A DNA stretch of 64,000 bases from Trypanosoma brucei gambiense DAL972 (Eukaryota > Euglenozoa > Kinetoplastea > Trypanosomatida > Trypanosomatidae): the NCBI RefSeq assembly GCF_000210295.1, contig NC_026743.1:682001-746000 (forward strand). Direction: 5' to 3'. The notes beneath the pieces were generated by a model that ran no database searches, had not been told where the DNA came from, and saw only the letters and a program-made list of their open reading frames with translations. Position numbers and translations under genes: made by a program. Numbering within the stretch: the stretch's first letter is position 1; each line of letters opens with the position of its first letter. Below, piece after piece: positions 22,737 through 32,126 of the stretch.

Positions 22737-23603
22737 ATGGATGCGATCCCACCTGAGTACGATAAGGACACCAAGGAGCGCATATACCGCCAAGAATGGC
22801 TCGAGTATTTTAATTACATTGGATGGGACCGAGCGGTATCTGAACATCCAGAGCAGTATTACTCCATCTTCCCCGGGGGCCATCACCACGCATTACACAA
22901 CATGAACAACGGGGGGTCGGTTATGGGCGATATAATGGGGAAACAAGAGAATATTGGTTCTATAGGCGTGTCAGCTCCTATTTTAGGTAATCAGCGGCCA
23001 GCCGGCGGTGCATCATATAGAGCTGGCATCCTTGCACCACCGGTGATGACGACAGCTTCCGCTGCCGCAAAAATGTTTCTGGATGACGGAAGCAGTAGCG
23101 GTAGTGATGGTGACAGTCGGTACTCTTCTCGCTCTTCCTCTTCCTCTAGCGATGCATCATCACTGGACGGGAGCAAGGAACGTGATGGTGAAGTAAACCG
23201 TGGTCAAAGGCGCTATGAGCGTGCCGCGGAAGCTGGGGCGTCAGAGGCTGACACGAAAAAGAGTGCCTCCAACCGTCGGCGTCATCGGAGCGGTAGTGGC
23301 ACCAAGCGCCGCTCTCGGTCCCGTCACAGGCATCGTGACAAGTCGAGGCGACGCAGCACCAACAACGATAAAAAGTCAGGGCGAAAACGAGAGCGCAGTA
23401 AAGACGCGGAGGAAAGTCGGGCACGACGTGACGACAAACCGCCAAGAAACGAACAAAAAACAGGTCGACGCGACGAGCGGCGGGAGCGTGACAACAAGCA
23501 CCGATCGAACGACAGGGACGAGCGCCGCCACCACCACCACCGTTCTGACAAGCCTCATGGAAGTGAACATGGGCGTAACCGCGATCGTGAACGTAGATCG
23601 TGA
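22737..23603 (+). CDS. arginine/serine-rich (SR-like) protein, apparently frameshifted near its end
   Basis: The 288-residue frame starts at the first ATG. It has a conserved-looking N-terminus of about 55 residues rich in Tyr, Trp and acidic residues (e.g. YRQEWLEYFNYIGWDRA). A Gly/Ser linker follows, then from ~125 a Ser run and a highly basic RS/RD/RE/RH region. Such tails are typical of splicing factors and RNA-binding proteins, and nuclear RNA processing is likely, but no RRM or other named domain is visible. The frame stops at 23601-23603 inside a 12-bp repeat that keeps encoding RDRE in the next frame, so the natural C-terminus probably lies near 23892. No closer identification is possible. 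Confidence 0.75.
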   Translation: MDAIPPEYDKDTKERIYRQEWLEYFNYIGWDRAVSEHPEQYYSIFPGGHHHALHNMNNGGSVMGDIMGKQENIGSIGVSAPILGNQRPAGGASYRAGILAPPVMTTASAAAKMFLDDGSSSGSDGDSRYSSRSSSSSSDASSLDGSKERDGEVNRGQRRYERAAEAGASEADTKKSASNRRRHRSGSGTKRRSRSRHRHRDKSRRRSTNNDKKSGRKRERSKDAEESRARRDDKPPRNEQKTGRRDERRERDNKHRSNDRDERRHHHHRSDKPHGSEHGRNRDRERRS

Positions 23604-23631
23604 ACGGGATCGTGAACGGGATCGTGAACGG
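23583..23631 (+). repeat. 12-bp coding minisatellite (Asp-Arg-Glu-Arg) with a single extra base
   Basis: Four near-identical 12-bp units (gatcgtgaacgg type) lie at 23583, 23596, 23608 and 23620. Between the first and second there is one extra A, at 23595 or equivalent, which shifts the frame and brings in TGA at 23601. Slippage in such a repeat is a natural cause of the indel. Confidence 0.85.
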
Positions 23632-23892
23632 GACCGGGATCGTGGCCGTGAGCGTGAGCGGGAGCGTGACCGGGACCGGGACTGGGACCGCCGGAAAGAG
23701 AAGGCACCAGCGGGTGGCGGTAGTTCCAATGGGAGTCGGTCGCACAAGGGACATTATATTCTTCACGAAGGCAATGATAAGTTTCGTGGAAGGGGGGATG
23801 GATCGATATCTGCCGGGGGTGATAGGTATGATGACAGAAGGGAAGATGCTCGCCAGCGAAGGCAACGTGATGAAGGGCGATACAGGAGGTAG
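23604..23892 (+). pseudogene. out-of-frame continuation of the SR-like gene
   Basis: In the frame one base off from the upstream ORF, the sequence continues as RDRE/RERE repeats. It then reads an ordinary mixed segment with Gly-rich and Arg-rich parts and ends at a stop at 23892. Composition matches the upstream RS region closely, so it was probably once one protein of about 385 residues. It may be intact if the extra base is a sequencing error or if the frame is rescued. Confidence 0.65.
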
Positions 23893-25280
23893 TGTATAAT
23901 GATGCACTACACTAAAGAAAAATGTGTTTTGATTGTGTTTTGGAGCATGCGTGTGGTGAAGTGGTGTGTCACCTGCTTGCCCTTAGCAGGTGATTTGTAG
24001 ACAACAGTGATGCCCCAGCCAGGAAGGAAATCGACTCGGGACGCGAGAAAAAGAAAACGATGACAAATTACAACTTTCTGTTAATCACCACTGAAACTTC
24101 GTTGGTTAAGCATTATTGGTTATCACCACACGCGTGTTTGGTTTTGCACCGTGTGTGGCGCAGACTGCGTATGGTGCAGCAATTCAAGCATACCTTATAA
24201 TACATTCCCTTATATGTTTCTTACCGTGTGTTTTTTTCTAACCACTCTCTCGGTACCCAGCCGCCTGTTGTGCGCAACATCGTTGCTTTGTTGTTTTTTT
24301 TTTCTTTTGAAGCAACGTTGCTGCTTGACGTGTGGTTCTGTCAGTCCGTGTATGTTAGTGAAGGAGGGGCGGAATGCCGCCGTGACTGCTCGTGTTGTTA
24401 GAGTGTAGGGAAAGCGAATGAGTTTTTAAGCCGTTTGGTACAGTTGAATGTGGTTAAAAGTCTTCTCATTTCCCTGCAAACTAAAAAAAATAAATAACTC
24501 CTACTAATATACCTCACTCTCTTTCTTCTTCGGTGAACCAGCCTTTCTCGCAACATTCAAAGATGAGGCATCACAGCAGCTTTGCTGCAGCATGTGTGTA
24601 AAGTGGATATGGCCATGCATGGGGAGGGAGTTCTAAATGGAAAAATAGGGAGAGTCTTAGGGGAAAGGAGAGGTGGCCACGGAAAAACTTACAAGGGAAG
24701 TTGTTTATTTGTTCGTCTCCGTGTTTGCGTTTGTGTCGGGTGTGTTTGTTGTTGTTGTTGTGTTCTTACACCAGCACAAAGGAATATCGTTGGAAGTTCC
24801 GATAATGGGGATGTGCTGTAGCAATGAGAGAGTGCTTAATGAGGTAGGCAAAGTCAAACAGTTACGTGTATGGCTTGCTGCAATTGTCAATACCATTGAT
24901 GGTGGACGCACAGTAACGCGTGTCTTTTTGACCGTTTTAACTATTTTTTCCAAAAATTCTCCCACCATTATATGCGCTTGTGTTTATTTTCTTGGAAAGT
25001 TATTATTATTGTATCTTGTGTGTTCACCTTTATGCTCCACGTCTTGCACGGACATCTCCTTCTCTTTTTTTTTTACCTTTTATTCCTTTCTTGTGTAAAT
25101 GGCACCGAGGGGGGGAATACAGAAAGGAACACGAAAGTGTGGGGTGTGTTATATTCAAGCGTCCCTGTTTATATGTGTGCAAAGACCTGAGGAAAAAAAC
25201 GAAGAAAAGGGTGATTAAACAAAAAAAAAAACCTCGCCAGACAAAATAGAAAGAAGATTACTTTTCTTATTCAGTGCAAA
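23893..25280 (+). other. intergenic spacer, no gene seen
   Basis: These 1.39 kb are T-rich, with polypyrimidine stretches around 24215-24310 and 25050-25085. The longest open frame (24673-25098) begins with GTG and is hydrophobic and valine/phenylalanine-rich from the T-rich composition, so it was not accepted as a gene. Confidence 0.55.
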
Positions 25281-28200
25281 ATGACCAACCCGCCCCAAGA
25301 CACAAGCGGAATGAAGGAGCAAACGTGCTGGTGGAATGCTGGCTCACCTGCCACACCCCTGTCATGTTTCGATCGTTCGCCCTCGCTGAGCAATGCAATT
25401 AGGTCTACTGTCTCCTCAACTCCACCATCCCATGGTTACGCTTTGGCAATAAATATTGCGCCGGCCGAGACCAGGGACGGTAATAGGCTCCGTTCATGTA
25501 TGTGTGCCGACCCTGACTGTAAAAACATTATTTCACTTCCTCAATCGGGTTCAACGTGTATCTATACGTGTTGCGGAAACCAATCGAAAGCTGTAGGGAT
25601 GCGCGATGGGGCTATAGCTATGACACCAAGCTTCTGTCAGTCTCAAAATACATCGGACTTTGTATGCGGGAGTATGCCTGGTTGTGGTAACAGAGTTGAT
25701 GCGACGCCCTGTAACCTGCACGCACATGATAATTGGACAGGTGCACTTGGGATTCACCCCGCAGTCCAGGTTCCAACAGCTTCAGCCCCCGCACATACCC
25801 AAATTGGTGCGAAGAACTGTGTTGAGAGTATTGACGCCCAGAATGAAACTTGTGAAGAGGTAATGGAACCCTTTGAGTCGCGATTTCCTACTTCATCATG
25901 CGATCTTCATGCTCATGGGGAAGAGTGTGCGACACAGTCGGGGGAAAGTGACAAGAAGGTTATGATAGACTTACTTTTCCATATGTGGCGTCACGGGAAA
26001 ACAGACGAATCTACTTCCGCACACACGTGTAGGAGCAAATGTAGTGCAGTGGAAACTCACTCATGTGCGCCCTCCAAAGTCGATCACAACTCACAGTGGG
26101 GGAAACCACTTCCTTGGCGTGCTTGTGAGAGCTCTCCCCCTTCGCATGATTGTAGCAATGCCTGCTCGCACTGCACCGTAAACAATCAACACATTAACAC
26201 ATCTTCCCAGGATGCTGTGGCTGTGGGCGGGGAAGCAGATCCACATTGTTCTGCTTCTGGACAAAACCCACCTTCGACTGGCTCACGCCTGGAGCAGCAC
26301 GCACTGCTAAACCACCTGAAGAAGACAGTGGAAAAGTTGCAGCAGAACTACAATGAACTTTACTGGAACTGTTTTTCGGACAGGAGCACGGACCAGAACA
26401 CATCACAACCAACCTCAGGATCAGCAGGGTCGGAGAAACCTATTTGTAGTGCAGGAAAACGAAAAGAAGAGTTCGGCACCCGCACAAGCTGTCCGGTGCG
26501 GAATTTGACCGTGGAACCTGGCGACGATCATATGGGATCTGCCCCAAAAATAGATGCTTGCAGTCGCTTATCAGGGGACTCCGTACCTCTACATACCACG
26601 AGTCGGGAAGCAGATGTGCCAAAACCCAAAGAATATGCTGCCCACATATCAGCTCCACCGGACGTAACGCCTTTCTATACGGGGCATTCACTGGCGACCT
26701 ATATAGATAATGATGCCGAAGTATGCGTAGATAAAGACCAAATTTCGGCAGCACCAGGTATTGATACAGTAGATAGAATCAATAGATGTAAAGAGGCGGA
26801 CATCAACGACTTGCCGTCAAGCTTCTGCCCGTTTCCTCCAGCAACACTAACCGCATCATCACCCCCAGTCTCTGGTAGGTCAGCGAACGAAGGCGAGGTT
26901 TGTAATTACGGTACCGACAACGGGCTCCATAGCGAAAGTGCAAAAGATGAAAAAGTGTGCCGCAAGCTTGAAGAGAGATCCCCCCACGATTCGTTTGCTT
27001 CATTTCTTGTGTGTTCCCCCGACTCGAGCTTGACACGTCCCTTGTCGAATTCGAGACCGCGTCGGAGCATTCCACTTACGTCTCCGGGTGATCCCGTAGC
27101 CACAGGTTCTGATGTCTATAACGTCTCGCCACGACTGAGCGACCGTCGTATAGTTTCGTCTGATGACTGGCGGCCACTCACACGCAACGCGGGTGCGGCG
27201 CAACGAGTCTTTGAGAGACGAATCGTATCACCATCTCCGCGGGGTGGCACCGCGACACGACCTCAGGGGGAGCGCATTTCATCGCATGCGAGCGTGGGTA
27301 GCGAAAAGGATCCAAGTGGATTAGTTCACACGGACAACTCTCCTCCAAGGCGGCGTACGGCTAACCTCACATTGCCAGGGAGCATCGCAACCACTTTCGC
27401 TGGCAATGACAGAAGAAGTCGATGGAGCCCTCGAAGACGTATAGCGCGGCCATCGTCACCACTCGCTGCGTCTTCGCGGTACGTAAGTCCTATACCCCAC
27501 GAAGTGCGGACGGTGCTTCAACGCGACGACTCATTAACAATGTTAGATGCTCACCGGAGAAACATAGGGAAATTATCACCACAACCACCGAAGGACAACA
27601 GTATAGAGCACGTTTTTGCGAGACCGTGGGCGGATGAGCAGGAAGTGACGGAGGGTGGGCGGAGGGCCCCAACATGGATACGCTATCAAAGGGGGTTTAA
27701 CACCTCTTTGTCCAACATACCACCGGACACCTTTCGTCCTTCACGAGCACTGAGCTCTCGCGATTATATGTCACCTTCCACCGCTTCGTGGGACGCATCA
27801 ACGTGGCGAGGCAATTATGTTAGCTCACGCAAGTGCGTTTCAGCTGAACGCCGACCAAGGGGCATTGGCAACTCGCACGGTAGTGTCGACTTAGACAAGT
27901 ACAACTTAGCGCAGAGGGACACTTACTGGCATAATTCACCAACACTTTTCTGCAAAAAAGAGAGCGAGGAAGTTCTGAGGTCGTGGAAGAAACTTGTGTC
28001 CCCCGAAGGTACTAATGAAATTGAAAGGAATGCATCGCCACCCTCGGTCCGCAGTACCAAACAGGGACGCAATACGAAATCACCAGGCCAAAAGAGTAGT
28101 GGTCGCAGTTCCGTTGCAAGAATTAAGAATAAAGATAAGGGGAAATCTTCTGAAAAAGCAAATTGTTGCCCAGCTCCGCAGAAATTAAATACGAGCACCA

Positions 28201-28451
28201 AGCGTTCAGTATCCAACGACGGTGCGGGAACGAAACCAGAGAGTCATGCGCTAGTAAGTACTGAAAAGCGCTGCAGATCACGCAGCGCCAGAAGGTACGG
28301 CATCTTAGCGGCTGCCTTGGATGTCAGCGGAGTCAGTACGGTAGAAGCCATCAAAGGCCTGAGAAGGCGCGGGAGGAGTAGGGACTCGTCCGTATCGCAC
28401 CGCTTTGGGATTCGCAGAGTGTCTGTTTCACCACGGAATGTCAAAAAGTAG
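25281..28451 (+). CDS. hypothetical protein, Cys/His-rich N-terminal half and Ser-Pro/Arg-rich C-terminal half
   Basis: This 1056-residue protein matches no family I recognise. The first ~350 residues are rich in Cys and His without a regular zinc-finger spacing. The stretch around 335-360 (LLNHLKKTVEKLQQNYNELYW) could form a short coiled coil. From ~590 on, repeated Arg-Arg plus Ser-Pro motifs appear (RRSIPLTSPGD, RRIVSPSPRG, SPRRRIARPSSP), typical of phosphorylated disordered tails in cytoskeletal or nuclear proteins. The C-terminal ~60 residues look more conserved and basic. A TTATTCAG acceptor-like site ends at 25274, only 6 nt before the ATG; an AG near 25110 is the alternative. No transmembrane segment or signal peptide is visible. 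Confidence 0.85.
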   Translation: MTNPPQDTSGMKEQTCWWNAGSPATPLSCFDRSPSLSNAIRSTVSSTPPSHGYALAINIAPAETRDGNRLRSCMCADPDCKNIISLPQSGSTCIYTCCGNQSKAVGMRDGAIAMTPSFCQSQNTSDFVCGSMPGCGNRVDATPCNLHAHDNWTGALGIHPAVQVPTASAPAHTQIGAKNCVESIDAQNETCEEVMEPFESRFPTSSCDLHAHGEECATQSGESDKKVMIDLLFHMWRHGKTDESTSAHTCRSKCSAVETHSCAPSKVDHNSQWGKPLPWRACESSPPSHDCSNACSHCTVNNQHINTSSQDAVAVGGEADPHCSASGQNPPSTGSRLEQHALLNHLKKTVEKLQQNYNELYWNCFSDRSTDQNTSQPTSGSAGSEKPICSAGKRKEEFGTRTSCPVRNLTVEPGDDHMGSAPKIDACSRLSGDSVPLHTTSREADVPKPKEYAAHISAPPDVTPFYTGHSLATYIDNDAEVCVDKDQISAAPGIDTVDRINRCKEADINDLPSSFCPFPPATLTASSPPVSGRSANEGEVCNYGTDNGLHSESAKDEKVCRKLEERSPHDSFASFLVCSPDSSLTRPLSNSRPRRSIPLTSPGDPVATGSDVYNVSPRLSDRRIVSSDDWRPLTRNAGAAQRVFERRIVSPSPRGGTATRPQGERISSHASVGSEKDPSGLVHTDNSPPRRRTANLTLPGSIATTFAGNDRRSRWSPRRRIARPSSPLAASSRYVSPIPHEVRTVLQRDDSLTMLDAHRRNIGKLSPQPPKDNSIEHVFARPWADEQEVTEGGRRAPTWIRYQRGFNTSLSNIPPDTFRPSRALSSRDYMSPSTASWDASTWRGNYVSSRKCVSAERRPRGIGNSHGSVDLDKYNLAQRDTYWHNSPTLFCKKESEEVLRSWKKLVSPEGTNEIERNASPPSVRSTKQGRNTKSPGQKSSGRSSVARIKNKDKGKSSEKANCCPAPQKLNTSTKRSVSNDGAGTKPESHALVSTEKRCRSRSARRYGILAAALDVSGVSTVEAIKGLRRRGRSRDSSVSHRFGIRRVSVSPRNVKK

Positions 28452-29876
28452 AGATCGCTTAATGGACGAATTAAAGTGTGCATGTTTTACTTTGGTTTTT
28501 TTCTTTGTGTGTGTATTGTATTGTTTTGTTTTGTTTTTTTGCGGATTCGTTTTTTTTCCCCCTTCCTTTCCTTTGTTTAACTGCGGAGGAAGAGTGGCAA
28601 GAGATTAAGGGGGCGTGCTGCCATGCGTACCCCCAGGAGAGACGTTCCATTTTTTGTCATAACTTTACTACTGTGTGTATGCGTGTGAGAGAAGTGTCGG
28701 CTCTTTCACGCCCCCTGTTGCTTTTGTGATGGAAGTTTCCCGTGACTAATTTGTGCTTTCGTGCTTTTGTGTCCGACTCATGGTAAGTGGGAGGGAAGGA
28801 AATGTTGAGGGGAAAATATAAGTGAAGTTTAAATGTTTCATTGCGATTATATCACGGTGCTGCTACTGACTTTTTAAAATTTTTTGCCTCCCACATCTGT
28901 GAATGGACTTTCTTTATAGTTCTCGTGCTTGTTTTTTATATCTTCTTTCTTTTTTATTTGTTTTACCTCCTATATGGAAACACATGTGCTAATGAGTGCT
29001 CAATAACTATTATTGTTGTATGGTATTCCGTTTCATCCACCCCAAATATTAAAAAAAAAAAATTCGCATGCGCAACTATTTGTGGCACTGTTTCTTTTCT
29101 TTTTCCTTTTTTTTCTTCATCTCCCGTTTGGCCAGTCTCAACATTGTGTGCATCTGTGCATTTCGGTAAGTAACAATAACAATAATAACAATTCAACAGG
29201 CACACGTGCTTTCCAACTCTTCATCCAAGGCATATATATATATATATATATATAGTTAGAGGGCGGTACGAAGGGAAGGAGGGGAAAAGAGAAACGGGAG
29301 CAAATACCACAATTTTGTCCATCGAAGTCGTGGACAAAAAAAAAGGAAAAAGAAAAGAGACAGTACCACAAGGTGTTAAAACAAATTTGATCAAAAAAAG
29401 GAAAGGAAAGGAAAATTTGAAATATATATATATATATATACATATATATAGAAGAAGCGAAAGTCTTGTGATCACACCAGAAATATAGCAATAGGGGTGT
29501 GCATACACACGCGGACCTGTTTATATATTTATAATAAAACTCATAGACGAGTTCGAGTGTTACAGAGCTGCAAGCAACAGTCAATATAGTGTAGGGCGAT
29601 CGCTCAATTGTTTTCGGGTTGTATCCGTGTCCAGGTACCAAATTAAAAAGGAACAAAGTCGAGGCAATAAAAAAAAGAAGGGAAGGAAGGAAGGAAGGAA
29701 GGAGACCCACCCAAACACTCCGGCAGCCAGCCGGCCAACGGAGATTGCAACTCGTCGCCTCGGAATAGCAAAGAAAAGAGAAAAGGTTGTGTGGATTGCG
29801 TTTTGCTCCGCGCACAGTATTTTTCTTTTTTTTTTTCACTTAGTGTACTGCTCTCGTCGTGTGTAGTAATTAACAA
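28452..29876 (+). other. intergenic spacer with TA and GGAA tracts
   Basis: This 1.4-kb spacer contains (TA)n tracts at 29232-29254 and 29422-29450 and a GGAA run at 29684-29702. It ends in a long T/C tract closing with AG at 29843, just upstream of the next start. No gene is supported. Confidence 0.6.
29821..29843 (+). promoter_or_regulatory. candidate spliced-leader acceptor for the MGNCLCC gene
   Basis: An almost pure pyrimidine tract at 29821-29840 is followed by AG at 29842-29843, 33 nt before the ATG. This is a textbook trypanosome arrangement and supports the chosen start. Confidence 0.6.
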
Positions 29877-32126
29877 ATGGGGAATTGCTTGTGCTGCAGG
29901 GATAAACACAAACATGAACCGGAGCCGGAAGTCGTGATGGATGTAATGGATGTGAAAGAAAAGCAGGAAATAGGTCATCATAATAAAACACAAGTCTCAA
30001 CACCGCCTACATGTCAAAGTGATTATCCACCACCTTCTGGACTTCCAACCGGCCCCCCTGATGATACGCAGTCGAGTGTTTCACCACGTGATAATGTCCA
30101 ATTTGCAACCGCTCCACCGGACGATTCATCAAATGCGGCGTCACCTCGATATGACGAACAGCCTGTCACCACTCTCTCTCATGATGTGGTTTCTTCAACT
30201 CCTCCTCGGGTTGAGACTCCACCAACTTCTTCCCCACGTGAAGAAGTCACTGATGTGGTCCCTGCCATCGAAGAGTTTACTCCTGCCGTTTCTCTTGGAG
30301 AAGAAGTGGTTGTATCTGAGGCTTCTCCTGCCGAAAACCCATTCACCGCTTCCCCACACGACGACACTACAGCGACGGGTTCCCGCGGCGACAATCCATT
30401 TACTGCCTCTCGAGACAACGCGGAATATGATTTCTCTCCCCGTGAAGACGTTAATCATCCTCCACAGGATAAGCCCGAAGTCGTCCTGGCATATGATTTC
30501 AGCGCCCCCGTTGCAAGTGTCTATAAGAATGCGGCAGTGTGGACATTTACCGCGCCCAAAGAGGAGAAAAGCGGCAACCGTGTGGTCGGTTTTGCCTCTG
30601 CAGAGCGGGGGCCCCGTGGTGATGTACCACCGTCAACTGAAAGAGTCTCAGAGAAGCCAAGTGGACGGGCTGATGAGGATTTTGACACGGATGAAAAGAC
30701 TACAGGGAGGTCGAGCAAACCAGTGGATGCCGCTGATGATAGAGCCCCTAAGCTGCGGGCGCCATTGCTGGCCCCACCAGTGGATGATACCGTAATGGAA
30801 AGTGAGGAGGCCGCTGAGGAGAGGGAGGCCCAAGTTTTCACAGAAGCAGCAAAGGAAGGAAATGAGTCTGTGGGTAAGGAACCCCCCGGTTGGGAAGGTG
30901 ACACTTATCAGGTTAGTGATGCAGTTGAACTCGGGGACGCAATGGAAAGTACTAACGAGCCTGAGGTAAAGGAGATTGGCCAAGCGGATGTTGAGAAATT
31001 GAAGGGTGCGGGTACACCCGAAAAAGCTGATGAGGAGGAGGAAAGCCCTCGCACATCGGGACGGCGTGACAACAACGTTTTGAGCCCGCTACTCGAAGAT
31101 AAAGCCCCTGCTGTGCTTGCTGTGGCGGGCGAAAACAACGATGAAACTAACGCCTTCGTACACTCAGCGGAAAGGGCATTGGAACAAAGTAAAGTTGGTA
31201 AGGATAGCGAGGGAAATAATGAACTGGAAGGTGAGCATCCCAGTGAAGAGGGGTTGGGGGATGTTTCATATGCCAATACAGCAGGCGACCTCCCGGAGTC
31301 GGTTGCGTACACTACTCACAGTAGTGCTGAACTGCAGACGCGCAAGACAGAAGGGAGTCATGCGATAACCGATGGTGAAACAGTGAGGAAAAGTGACAGT
31401 AATGACAATGCTCTTGCAAGCATCATTCGCAGGCAGCGGGATATGGAGAGGCGGAGCAGTACGGGAGTGCTTCTTCCAACCCAGTCAGACGCCCTGGGTT
31501 TCTTGGAGACACACAGCAGCGGGGTTGCAGAACATGATTTAGTGAACACTGGAGTGGAAGGTGAAGATAATACCGATGGCAAAATGCAATACCTGCAAGG
31601 TGAACTTTCACTTGACTTTGGAGGACTCGAGACTTTTAACGCAGATAATATGTCGGAAAACCGAGTGCACAGCTGGAGTAGTGTTGAATCTGATGGGGGC
31701 GCCGAAGATAGAGGAGAACGAGGTGCCAGCGGCTTAAATAATGAGGGAAATGACCGCACTGTAGGTGGCTGTGTTGACAGCGGGAGCAGCGATGGCGGAA
31801 GTGAACGCCGACGGCTCGCTGACATTGTTCAACCAAAGGATTGGGGGCGAGAAATGCATGAGGAAGAGGAGGTAACTGAGAAGTATTCGGTAGAGGAGGT
31901 AGTCGCTGACAAGGAAAAATCTGCTGAAGATCGTGTTAGCTACAATGAAGACTTTGGCGTTAATCGTTCTAACGAACTCTTCAACGGAAGGGAGGCGTTT
32001 TTTCAAGATGAAAAAACGGAAAGTAAAAGCAGGTCAACCTCTGTCCCCTATCGTACCATCCCAATCATTTCCCCACCTCTGGCGACACCTCAAAACAGAG
32101 AAGATGGTGACGAAAGTTTGATGTAA
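29877..32126 (+). CDS. acidic, probably N-myristoylated and palmitoylated hypothetical protein
   Basis: The 749-residue protein begins MGNCLCC. Gly2 is a myristoylation acceptor and Cys4, Cys6 and Cys7 are likely palmitoylation sites, the signature of many trypanosome plasma-membrane and flagellar-membrane proteins. Residues ~40-205 carry degenerate repeats with Ser-Pro-Arg/His followed by acidic residues (SPRDN, SPREEV, SPHDDT, SPREDV). The remainder is very rich in Glu, Asp, Gly and Ser, probably disordered, with one basic helix near 515-525 (IIRRQRDMERR). No enzymatic domain is visible. The N-terminal signal and the acceptor site 33 nt upstream make the start firm. A membrane-associated scaffold is plausible but unproven. 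Confidence 0.88.
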   Translation: MGNCLCCRDKHKHEPEPEVVMDVMDVKEKQEIGHHNKTQVSTPPTCQSDYPPPSGLPTGPPDDTQSSVSPRDNVQFATAPPDDSSNAASPRYDEQPVTTLSHDVVSSTPPRVETPPTSSPREEVTDVVPAIEEFTPAVSLGEEVVVSEASPAENPFTASPHDDTTATGSRGDNPFTASRDNAEYDFSPREDVNHPPQDKPEVVLAYDFSAPVASVYKNAAVWTFTAPKEEKSGNRVVGFASAERGPRGDVPPSTERVSEKPSGRADEDFDTDEKTTGRSSKPVDAADDRAPKLRAPLLAPPVDDTVMESEEAAEEREAQVFTEAAKEGNESVGKEPPGWEGDTYQVSDAVELGDAMESTNEPEVKEIGQADVEKLKGAGTPEKADEEEESPRTSGRRDNNVLSPLLEDKAPAVLAVAGENNDETNAFVHSAERALEQSKVGKDSEGNNELEGEHPSEEGLGDVSYANTAGDLPESVAYTTHSSAELQTRKTEGSHAITDGETVRKSDSNDNALASIIRRQRDMERRSSTGVLLPTQSDALGFLETHSSGVAEHDLVNTGVEGEDNTDGKMQYLQGELSLDFGGLETFNADNMSENRVHSWSSVESDGGAEDRGERGASGLNNEGNDRTVGGCVDSGSSDGGSERRRLADIVQPKDWGREMHEEEEVTEKYSVEEVVADKEKSAEDRVSYNEDFGVNRSNELFNGREAFFQDEKTESKSRSTSVPYRTIPIISPPLATPQNREDGDESLM

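Noticed and set aside
23146..23907. 253-residue antisense ORF over the SR-like gene
   Set aside because: It is the mirror of the arginine-rich repeat region. A long antisense frame is expected opposite CGN/GAN-biased codons.
24673..25098. 141-residue hydrophobic ORF between the SR-like gene and the next gene
   Set aside because: It starts with GTG, and its Val/Phe/Leu richness follows from T-rich DNA. It sits in a normal spacer next to splice signals.
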